The notes under the pieces: generated by a model | What the model saw: only the letters and a program-made list of their open reading frames with translations | Database searches by the model: none | Told to the model about the DNA's origin: nothing | Translations under genes and position numbers: made by a program | Assembly (NCBI GenBank): GCA_963693085.1 | Contig: OY856409.1 | Span: forward strand, 519,819,303 to 519,883,302 | Source: Alisma plantago-aquatica | Taxonomy: Eukaryota > Streptophyta > Magnoliopsida > Alismatales > Alismataceae | Reading direction: 5' to 3' | DNA length: 64,000 bases | Shown here: positions 23,413 through 33,433 of the stretch, piece after piece | How positions within the stretch are numbered: the first letter of the stretch is position 1 | How the letters are laid out: each line of letters begins with the position of its first letter

Positions 23413-26400
23413 TGTAAGAGAGTGAAATCACTCCCTACTAAAAATTTGAAGAATAGAATCCCCAGTACAAACGCACCCAAAAGGTATCTTGGAGTGGGTG
23501 TAAAATATTCAAATCTTAAAATGGTAATCAAAACAATCAAAGTGTTGTAGCAGAATAAAAATAAAGACTATATTCAATTCTTCACAAAAGATTACAAAAG
23601 TACCTCATAATCTCCCACATAGGGTTTACATGTAAGATACAACACATGGATCTAAGTAGAGGAAAATTTAAACCATAACAAATTTGTCTCCGATCTTTAA
23701 ACCCCTTAGGCTAAGTCCATAACTTCATGCCATATCCTTCTTATCCTTCACCTAGGGTTGGAAGCATACCCCATCAACAAGAGAAAAATAGATGACATCA
23801 GCAAAGGCTGGTATGTGCATACTAAAAAGGAAATTGAGCAATATATGAATAAAGGACAACAAATATAAAGGCTTCCTATGAAAAAGAAAAGGACTACCCA
23901 AAGAGGGCATAAAAGATAAGAATTATAAATGATAAATAACAAGGAGATTACTTGCCATAAAAACAACAACAAAAGTGGTGCCACATAAGAACATATCATG
24001 AGATTAGGGCACATAACCCATCATCAAGTATCATCGTCATGCATGCATGTGAGATAAACATAGCTCTAGAACAATATAAAGACATAATCAGCAAAGTCTC
24101 ATAGACTTGAAACCTGATAGCGAATGGCACATAACCAAACTCCCAAATATATATATATATAGAGTGGGCCAAACCTTATAAATTTGGAACCCAAGTATGG
24201 GGCACATAACCTCCATCCTAAAAATATAATAAGGGCACATAACCCAAAACCAATGCAATTACACTACTCTAGTGCTACTGAATCACATAGCTTGTTTAAT
24301 GTAGAGGCAAGTAGAAAGTATAGTCAGATTATACAAAGTAGTCACCACAAAAGTGACCAGCATAAACATCCACCTCATAAGTGGGCAAAAAACGTCACAT
24401 GTCATCATATAGAGTTCCATCACGAACAAAGCATAAGAAAAGACCAAGATAATGTCCAAACATGATAAAATGATCACAAGATCAATAACAATATAAGGTA
24501 CTTCACATGAAGCATATTTTCTAAAAGAAAGAGATATTGTGTAGGCTAATGTCCATAGGACCAAGAGAAAGAAGAAAATAGGTTAATTGATCAAAGGAAT
24601 AATACAAGATGCAAGCATACATTAAGAGAGACAAATAAGAAATTTCTCAATATAGAAATATTATGGGATGCAATCATACATTTAGAGAGAAGAAATAGAA
24701 ATTGCTCAATATAGAAATAATGTGGGATGGAATCATACATTTAGAGATAAGAATTAGAAATTGCTCAATATAGAAATAATGTGGGATGCAATCATACATT
24801 TCGAGAGAAGAATTATAAATTTCTCAATGTAGAAATAATGTGGGATGCAATCATACCTTACTTTAGATTCTAAATTGTCCAAAGTCCAATCTAGGTCCAA
24901 GCCTAGGCTTCCAAAGAACCTATTAAGCATATATGTAGATTTAGAGTCAATTTCACATTAATTGTTCAAACCCTAAAAATCACCTTTTTCCTTATATGTT
25001 ATTTAGGTTATCAAAATCACTCCATGTTTCAGATTATATTTTTTCTGAGTTTAAAACATATTTTATTATATTTGTCTAACTTTTAAATATTTAGTTATGA
25101 ATTTTGCAAGTTATTACTTATTTAGGAAAATCCATTAAATTCACATATTTTCAACATTAGATTTTGACAACAAAACCAGTACAATTAAAAGCACGTATTT
25201 TTCTGCTTTCAAAACATATTTTACTTAATTTTGTGATCTATAAATTATTTATTATCAATTTAGAAAAACCATCCAATCAAAAATTTTAGAAAAAGCCACG
25301 TCAACAAAAAGGACCTAGAAAAGCTCACAACTGTGTTGCTTAGTTGGACCAATGATCACATGCCAACTGGTCGGGTCAAACACTAGTCAGTACAAGATCT
25401 TAGCATGTGAAAGAAGCATAGCAGGGCATGAAAAGACCATTGTATCCCTGACTAGCAAACGAAGAATCATAAAAATGCTAGAGGGAAAACATGACAAACG
25501 TACTTGATAAACTTCTCCACCTTTGTTCTCCATTACGAGAAACATGGAACCATGGGACACACTCCATCCAGACACCAAAACATGGATATATACCTACTTA
25601 GGACTGGGAGTTACTCCCTTTAGCATCCTCACATCAAAGAAAGGACAACGAGCCCAAAAACTACTATGATGCGGCCTGGGGACGAGGACTACTCTCTCAT
25701 CCCAGACGATGCAAAAGCTCAGTGGAAGAGAGAAACCCAATGAATAGAAAAACTCAGAAAGATGAGGCTCCAAATGGGATCAAAGGACCAAAATAGAGAC
25801 AGGAGCACTACCCATGAGTTGAAAACTCAAGAAATAACCCCATGTTGAAGGGTTACAGTACTAAAAATAGAGCAAGAAGTCCAAGTTCTAGGGATGCATA
25901 ACCAAATTTAAATCATGATGGGTTGCATAATGCAAAAGATGGCACACGGTGTAGGCATGCTCACCACAGGTTTGATTGAGCTGTTGTCCTCAGAATTGCC
26001 CAGCATAAGAAGGCGAAGATGGCGACCTAAACTGAGCTTGCAGTGGTGATATAATATGTCTAGGAAACAATTGAGGGTGTAGGAGGGTCGTGCGATTACC
26101 AGAGTATCTTTTCACTTAGTTTCAAAAACATTGAGACCTTTTGTTCATGCCATCAACATTTCCCCCTAAGAGAGGAGCACTCAAGGATTTGGGCATCTTC
26201 CAAATAGTGCATAGGAGTGGCACTTTTATAGCTTGTTGGATTCAGAATCAAACCAAGAATGCAAGGGAGAAGAAATCAGACAAAACAGATTAGAATCGAG
26301 AGAGATACGAGGAAAAGGAAATCAGGGTTACTATTAACAATGAACACGGTCTCCTACCCAAGGTAGGAGACAACTTCTTAACTGCCCGATCAAAATCTAA

Positions 26401-27437
26401 CAGATGTGAACAATCAGCACACCAAGAAAATCTAGAAATTGTAAGACTATAGCATGACAGTGAAAAAACATTAAATGTAAATCCAATTTTAAATAAAGTG
26501 TGGATATTTATTATTTCTTTTTCTCTTTTTTCAATTAAGGGTCCAAACATTATCCAAATTACATGAAATTTTGTACATAGACCAATTAAGGTACACAAAT
26601 TCTGATTATGCAATTATATTTCATGTTTGGAAACTTTTGATGTATTAATTAAACAAGTCATGTTTTCTCTTTCCTCATGCATTAATGACGTTAGGATTAT
26701 CCAAATCTGATGAAACTTCACCCACAAATCAAATTAAGTATGTTGAATACAAACTTGCCATCAACTTTACATGTTGGAGTTGTTTATACATTTATTTAAT
26801 ATTTTGAAGGTTCTACACACTTTCTCTCTCTTGATTTCACCTTTTAATTAAATATTCTCCAAATTGAGTGACAATTCACCCAAAGACATATTTGAATGTG
26901 TAGATTATGAATAAAAGATTATTTTTCACTTTTGGAGTCACTAGTTATCTTATTTCATATTTTGCATCTTTTCTTTTCTAAAATAAAATAGATGTGATTA
27001 TTATTATCCTAAATTTGTGAAACTCATCCTCTAAGCCAAAGCATAGCCAAAGAAAACAAATCTAAGGTTATATTTAACCAATTTGTCATCCTTTTGTGAG
27101 TTTTACATAATTGACATGTGTGGTCCATTATTATATTAGTCAATATATATTATTTCCAATTGTGTCCCATATTTCCATATTATCACCAAAGGAGTTATGT
27201 AAGATTATTTTGTATGAACTATTATGAAATATCCATTTATCTCATGTAACATGTTTTATGTGTCCATTAATGTCCTAAGACTAATGTGAGAACATTAAGT
27301 TACATTAGGGTGTATTATTCATGTACTAACATGTTAGTATTATAATTAAGCCACTAATGAACAAACCCATATAACCAAGTTGATTATCCTCCAAGACATA
27401 TGATCAGGGTCAAGAGGCTAGGTTTTAGTTCGTTACA
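23413..27437 (-). repeat. E 3' LTR, 4025 bp
   Basis: Its two ends match the right copy: 23413-23695 with 28305-28590, and about 26897-27437 with 28592-29164. The middle 3.2 kb has no partner in E but is related to sequence at 46.9-49.8 kb (opposite strand) and 50.1-53.5 kb (same strand). AT-rich; the short ORFs in it show no recognisable product. Confidence 0.8.
24600..24860. repeat. 59-bp tandem repeat, about 4-5 copies, in E LTR
   Basis: The anchor TGGGATGCAATCATAC (one copy GATGG) starts at 24664, 24723, 24782 and 24841, a 59-bp period. A diverged fifth unit precedes them at about 24606. The related plus-strand LTR at about 48500-48600 has fewer than two units, so the array expanded in this copy. 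Confidence 0.85.
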
Positions 27438-28304
27438 ACACTCCACCCCTTAAAAGGATTTCGTATTCAAAATCTATTGATACAAACATCAACAATCCAA
27501 CTACTCTCCACCCCTTAAAAGGTTTAACTTAATAAGACAAACTAAACAACATTTACGGTTGCCCAAATATCTATTAGTTGTGAATGTTTTAGAGATTTAT
27601 GATGTTCATGTATCCAACTAATAAGTCATAACCATCTAGGGTTGAGTTTTAGGTACTCGTGTCTCTAACCTAACAACCATAAGATCCAAAAAGTCATAGG
27701 GTACAAAGGATAGGTACACTACACCTTTATATAATTTCACATATTCCTAGTCACTTCATCATAGCCAAAACTAGAGTTAAGATCTTATTCTAACTAATTC
27801 TAGGGTTTCACTACATCACATATATCTTGATTGTGAATTAGTTCAAGAAAACATCAAAAAATTAGAGAAAATTTTTGTACATATAGTAGTAAAATGAAAA
27901 TATTTTTTGTCGATAAGAAACATTAGATGTAAAACAAAGATGGTATCAAAATCAATGTGATAAACCAAGTCACAATTTCCATAATAAGATCTCTTCATCC
28001 TACTAGTACCTCATCCTCAAAACATGATTCCATCCTCAAGTAAAACCTTATTGCATCCAAAGATACATATCACCATAGTCTTGTATGATAGGGTAAGATG
28101 ACCTAAAACCTCTTCACGAAAGGGCTTACCCATCATGTTTCTAATATATATCTCATATCAAGCCTTCAACATCTCAGGAATAACATAGATCAATTCTAGG
28201 GTGAACATATCACATAGAGGGTAATTATCTAGGGCAAAGGTTCTAATTAGGGAGACAAAATTAAAATAGTCAGATTCTGACTAGCACGGGCTCTGATACC
28301 ATGT
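27438..28304 (-). other. E interior, non-coding
   Basis: Two copies of CTCCACCCCTTAAAAGG (27441 and about 27505) give minus-strand CCTTTTAAGGGGTGGAG polypurine tracts. At the other end GCTCTGATACCA (28290-28301) is the minus-strand primer site TGGTATCAGAGC. Between them I find no ORF or domain motif. Confidence 0.75.
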
Positions 28305-29164
28305 TGTAAGAGAGTGAAATCAACCCCTTACTAAAATTTTGTAGAATAGAACCTCCAGTCCAAACACACCCAAAAGGTATCTTGGAGTGGGTTTAAAATG
28401 TTCAAATCTCAATTAATGGTAATCAAACAACCAAAGTGTAGCAACAGAATAAAAATAAAGACTATATTCAATTCTTCACTAAAGATTACATAAGTACCTC
28501 ATAATCTCCCACACAGGGTTTACATGTAAGATACAACACATGGATCTAAGTAGAAGAAATTTAAACCATAACAAATTTGTCTCTGAGCTTTAATGTGTAG
28601 ATTATGAATCTAAGATTATTTTCCACTTTTTGAGTCATTAAATATTTTATTTCATATTTTGAAGGAAAAGCACCTTTTCTTTCATAAAATAAAATAGATG
28701 TGATTATTATTATCCTAAATTTATGAAACTCTGCCTCCAAGCCAAAGCATAGCCAAAGAAAATGAATCTGAGGTTATCTATAACCAAATTTTCTTCCTTC
28801 TATGAGTTTTACATAATTGACATTTGTTGTCCATTATTATATTATTCAATGTATATTATTTCTAATTGTGTCCCATATTTTCATATTATCACCAAAGGAG
28901 TTATGTAAGATTATCTTTTACGAACTATTATGAAATCTCCATTTATCTCATGTAACATTTTTATGTGTCCATTAATGACCTAAGACTAATGTGAGAACAT
29001 TAAGTTACATTAGGGTGTTTTATTCATGTATTAACATGTTAGGATTACAATTAAGCCACTAATGAACATACCTTTATCCTTGTTTGGGTAAACCCAAAGA
29101 ACCAAGTTGACTATCCTCCAAGACATGTGATCATGGTCAAGAGGCTAGGTTTCAGTTCATTACA
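28305..29164 (-). repeat. E 5' LTR with 3.2-kb internal deletion
   Basis: It starts TGTAAGAGAGTG as the left copy does, follows it to about 28590, then jumps to sequence matching 26897 onward and ends at CATTACA. The deletion junction shows at most about 2 bp of shared sequence, as in illegitimate recombination. Confidence 0.8.
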
Positions 29165-29371
29165 TCCACCATCAAAAACAATTTTTAGGGTGACTTGTGT
29201 AAATTGCATATATATACATTAGTTTTAAATTATATATGGTCTTTGATCGAATATGCATATTAATCAGTTTAAGTATTCGCATTGCATGCAATAATAATAA
29301 ATGATGAAAACAAAAATTTGATCATATCGATTATCCTAAAACATAGTAAATTGATGTGGCTCTAATACCAC
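29165..29371 (-). promoter_or_regulatory. B leader start and primer binding site
   Basis: GCTCTAATACCA at 29359-29370 is minus-strand TGGTATTAGAGC, the Met-tRNA primer site with one change from the consensus. It lies one base from the LTR. The rest is AT-rich leader, resuming after the E target duplication (29165-29169). Confidence 0.8.
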
Positions 29372-31388
29372 TGTAGGGAAATATGGTGGCTGAGCAGACA
29401 ACAGAAGAAAAAAAAATTTGCCACATTTACCTTAAAATAGTAGATTGCGTCAACAACTACATAATGGGAAGGATGATTTTGAGGATAGACATGGTCCTAG
29501 AGCAAGTCCAGTGACAATCTCCTTGTCGTAGTATGTGTCTTTCTTTAAGTCGCACTCAAACAATGTCTGCAACAACTCCCATTTGATCACCACAGACGAC
29601 AGCTTGAACTTGTCCTCCTAGCCGGAAAAGCTCCTCACCTCTAGAGTAGTCCACACAGACTACCTAGAACTCATGTAGTTCTAGAAGAACAGACAAGAAG
29701 GAGTTGTCCCTTCTTGTTGGTGTACTAGCACCAACTTTCTCATCCATAATTGTTCTTTCTTGCTATCCCTCCCTTTATTAGGTAAGATTTTCTCTGGTTC
29801 TATCAGTTACGACAACCAAAGAAGACAAAAACTATCAGAGGCAATTGATGGTGTTTGTAGGAAGCCCCCAGTTCCCCTCTATTTATAACAATGTTAGGAC
29901 CAGGGTTCCCAATCTAAGTGGAAGTGGAAGGGACCAGGATTTCACATCGCAACATGTGAGCAGCAAAATGATTGGTTCACATGTGAACCGATTGGTTGGC
30001 ACATGATTCAATCCGCTCAACCCTTGAACTGATCATTTCATCATGTTTCCCAATTGTAATTGTATTGGCAATTATAATGCAATTAATGCACAACATGACA
30101 TCGACACTAATCCTTGATCCATCAAATTGATCCATGAACTAGTCAGTTCATCACATGAACCAGTCATTTGACAACCTTGAGCTGATGGATTCACTCAGTG
30201 AACCGATCAGTTCATGCCCTAATTCATCCAGAATTCAGCCAATGCAATCTCCAATCAACCTGACACTCCAACTGATCGATTCGACACTTGAACTGGTCAG
30301 TTCAGAGTTCCGTCAGTCAATTGTTATTTAAATTGAATACATAAGCACTTTAGTAATCAAGTTAAACATCATTCATGAATGAACTCCTATTCCAAGTGTA
30401 TCCTATGAGTGTGACCCTATAGGATTTAAGTTACATTGGTAGTGAATGTCCATAACTAGTTTATGTCATCACAAGCAAAGAGTCGTATCTAGCAACACAT
30501 CATTGCTACCCAAGTAAATGAAAAGTTGGACAACAAATTCAACCTAAAATCTGTGATTGGTGTTACAGTGTTTGTATGTCACTAATATCCAGATTGAACT
30601 CAAGGCATGGAATAGTCATCCTCTTAAACATTTAATCTTTGTTCCTTGAACTACAACATATTGTTTGAGATGTATGTAAGCTCAATATCATATATTGACT
30701 CACATGTGCATGGACATCCATTTCTTAGTCTAGCATATCAAGTGGCAATGATATCATACTCCTATAGGAGGGACTAATGACATCTACATAACTCACAATC
30801 ATCCCCATGTGTCACAGTGCATCTGATCATCACCTTTATGCAACCTTATTCAAGGTCACGGTGGATGATGTCAAAGTACACCGAGTGACACGTGATGAGG
30901 TAGTGATTTTAGGTCTAAGAACCACAATCACCACCGATACTATGAGAGACGATTTTGACTACCAGGTAATGGTTTCCATGTGTCACTTTATGGTGGGTTA
31001 GTCTAATACACTGTTCTATAACAAGTTTCTATGTGTTTGGTTTGATATCACATATCATGACTGATGAGATCCTCTCATCAACCAACACACACTCTAGTAT
31101 TATGTGTTATTGATGTCTATTAGTCTTCCACAATAACATATGACTAGGGACATAGCAAGAATGTATGTACTTTTAGCATCTGTATGACCTCATTGTTTAG
31201 GTCATCAACCCGAAGACATATGTCATTGAATAATATCATTCTTTAGACATTTATTATTTTACACCATTATCTCATAACTGAATAAAACATAATAAATTGG
31301 AAGAATGCCTTTATCATTAATCAAATAATTTACAAGTTATGCCATCACAATCATCATATGATTGGACCTATGGTCATACATACCAACA
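29372..31388 (-). repeat. B 5' LTR
   Basis: 2017 bp; minus strand TGTTGGTATGTATG... to ...TTTCCCTACA. A minus-strand TATA-like box is at 29880-29887. Repeated inverted motifs (GGTTCA/TGAACC with CGGTC-like cores) lie at about 29960-30320. The stretch ctcacaatcatccccatg near 30790 is the uninterrupted equivalent of the site where A entered the other LTR. Confidence 0.85.
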
Positions 31389-31839
31389 ATGTCCCCCTAT
31401 GTAGATAGGTATCAGTGGGGTTCCTGGGTTTTTTCCTCTTCAGGGGAAGTGAGTGTTGGATGATCGAGCTCACTTGTTCAGTCAAATTGACTCTCTTTGG
31501 TATTCTCCTAGTTGATTTTCACTTCACAGTACATAAGTTCTTAAGAAATTGGGCATAAGATGGGATCTGCTTCATAACATCCAACAATGAAATGTTCACT
31601 TTCATTTAGCAAAACACCTCTAGAATGTCAAAGTTGTGCTTCTGCCTCCTTTTCACTTCCGCGTGGGGGGGGGTCATCTAATTCTTCAAGGAATGGTGGC
31701 TCACTGCTTTTACAACACTTGGATCAACATGATTTCCTTGTGGAATCACATGAGATGGAAGAGTAGGGATGGTGGAACCTACAAATGGAGTAGAAAGAAC
31801 ACACAATATCACATGCTCAACATGAGGTGTCACAATATC
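31389..31839 (-). pseudogene. F gypsy gag-protease linker fragment, left of C
   Basis: Minus-strand translation gives NFDILEVFC, then VNISLLDVMKQIPSYAQFL and, further on, a piece like LTEQVSSIIQHSLPLK. These match the region between gag and protease of plant Ty3/gypsy elements of the Athila/Tat group (typically VNIPLLDAIKQVPxYAKFLK and LTEQVSAIIQ). A stop replaces a codon after VFC and another interrupts the KRK segment. B cuts it on the left, and C cuts it on the right at atatc (31835-31839). It continues in frame context with the LRSGK segment at about 43100. Confidence 0.75.
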
Positions 31840-33383
31840 TGTTGACCTAGGTGTCGCACATTGCCCATATTTTGATAATGACTTAACCATTCCATTCATA
31901 TGTATCTAACAAATCTATTTGAGATCATTGCAGATATTAGATACAAGAAAAGAATCACTTTTATCTCCAAAGCTACTCTTCCGGCACATGCAAAACATGT
32001 GACTTTTAACCGCTTTGTAATATAGCCCTTAGAGGCTTAGAACATTTTATGTAATCACTCATAATCATGTTTTGCATTGTATCTAAGATGGATAAAATGA
32101 TTGGGACTCAAAAATCCATCGTTTGTACAGTTTATGAAAATTCCAAAATACCCTTAACAGGGATTTTGTCGGCCGAATTCCAAACTCGGCCGATCCATAT
32201 ATTCTGGAATTTTCTGGGCTGTCGGCCGAGTTTCCAACTCAGCCGACCCCTGTTCGGTCGAGTTTCAATGGTAGGAAACTCGGCCGATCCACTGATCAGT
32301 CAAGTCTGAAGGTCGACCGATCGGTCGAGTTTCCCCATGGAAACTCGGCCGACAGTCTATCTCTCAGACTTGTCGCCTAGTGTGTCGGCTGAATTGCCTT
32401 TAATGAAACTCAGCCGATCGGACTGTACTGGAATGCAGAAAAAGCAATTCCAACCGTTGGAGGAGTAGGTGGGACTCAAAATAGATCCGTTGCAAGTTGT
32501 AAAACGGCTAGTTTGTGCCACTTAACTCTCCCAACCTCAAAGGGACACCCTCAACTATAAATAGGACCTCTTGGACTTCATTCCAAGGTTGCTCATTCAC
32601 ATATGCTTGGTCCTAGCCTTAGTTGAGTGGTTTCTAATCCTTTGAGCCCCTTTCTCTCTCTACCTTCAAAGCAAATTCGTGAGTATGAGTGAGTTAGGAT
32701 CCCATGTATGAGAGCTATCATTTGTAATCTTGTAAAGCTCTCCTTTCCACTTCTCCCATCTCCATTCTCTATGAAGATTGATTGAAGTTTCTTCTCCGAG
32801 TGAAAGAGAAGAAGGTTGCTGTTCTTCCCCAAGTGAAGGAGAAGAAGGCTAGCTGCTCCAGGCCTCCAAGTGAAGGAGGAAGGTGCTAAAGCTCTCCAAG
32901 TGAAGGAGAGGTGCAAGGCAAAGCTCAAGCAAGATAGGTAAATCCTGCAAGGCCGAAGACTAGAGCAAGAGTGGGTAATTCCTTTGAAGAAGGTGGAAGA
33001 CTACTTGCTTGGTGGGTAAGTCCTTGGTGAGGTAGAAGATCTTGGCTTGATATATAAGTCCTTGGATGGTTGGTAGTTGTAGCTTGTAATCTTATTGTGT
33101 GATATATATAAGAGAACCAAGTTACAAATCCTAGAGCCTAACCAACTCTAGGTAGTGGACTGACATTGCTCCTAAGTTTAGGACATGGAACCACTCTAAA
33201 CCACCTGTCCAAGTGCATGCTTTCCTTGTATCTTATCCTTGCTTTGTATGCTAGTTTAGGACATCAAATTGCTGTTTTGAATTAAGTTCTGCACTTAATA
33301 TAATTTGGTGGTTTAATCACTTTTGTGAAGTTTGTGAAGCTCTATTCAACCCCCCCCCCCTTCTAGAGCCCATTGATCCAACA
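31840..33383 (+). repeat. C 5' LTR
   Basis: TGTTGACCTAGGTGTCGC...GATCCAACA. It has at least four hairpin-forming motif pairs TCGGCCGAGTTT / AACTCGGCCGA (32168-32194, 32221-32247, 32253-32288, 32323-32352) and a weaker one at about 32393-32417. TATAAATA is at 32556-32563, downstream of the palindromes. A run of AAGTGAAGGAG-type repeats at about 32790-32910 lies in the transcribed part. A run of 11 C near the 3' end is 10 in the other LTR. Confidence 0.97.
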
Positions 33384-33385
33384 AG

Positions 33386-33397
33386 TGGTATCAGAGC
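33386..33397 (+). promoter_or_regulatory. C primer binding site (Met-tRNA type)
   Basis: TGGTATCAGAGC two bases after the LTR, identical to A. Confidence 0.95.
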
Positions 33398-33433
33398 AGG
33401 TCTTCTCCAAGCTACTTCAACAAGTAGGAGAAG

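Larger units (their letters stand above)
23413..29164 (-). mobile_element. E: non-coding LTR element with 4-kb LTR and 0.87-kb interior
   Basis: The left copy (3' LTR) is 23413-27437, the right copy (5' LTR, internally deleted) is 28305-29164, and the interior is 27438-28304. Minus-strand termini are TGTAACGAAC / TGTAATGAAC and CTCTCTTACA. The target duplication tccac is perfect (23408-23412 and 29165-29169). The primer site (28290-28301) and polypurine tract (27441-27462) set the orientation. No gag or pol motif is present, so it must depend on another element's proteins. It sits in the B leader about 200 bp from the B primer site. Confidence 0.85.
1..31388 (-). mobile_element. Ty1/copia element B, old, minus strand, carrying nested elements A and E
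   Basis: Outline of the element that organises the left half. Its 5' LTR is at 29372-31388, its primer site just left of that, its decayed gag-pol at about 18400-22600, and its 3' LTR starts at 18382 and runs left. The 3' LTR is split by element A (1047-17789), resumes at 1046 and leaves the window. Element E (23413-29164) sits in the leader. The two LTRs look roughly 10% or more diverged by eye, so this is the oldest copia copy here apart from the fragment at 53.5 kb. It landed in gypsy element F: the five bases right of the LTR are atgtc (31389-31393), but the matching copy lies off the left edge. Confidence 0.8.

Noticed and set aside
32593..32928. Minus-strand 111-aa open frame in the C LTR, repeated at 42205-42540
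   Set aside because: It is the reverse of the GAAGGAG-rich transcribed part of the LTR and exists twice only because the LTR does. No domain, and the frame is not kept in A or D.
33386..33397. Fragment of a tRNA gene
   Set aside because: TGGTATCAGAGC here is a primer binding site next to an LTR; no cloverleaf surrounds it.
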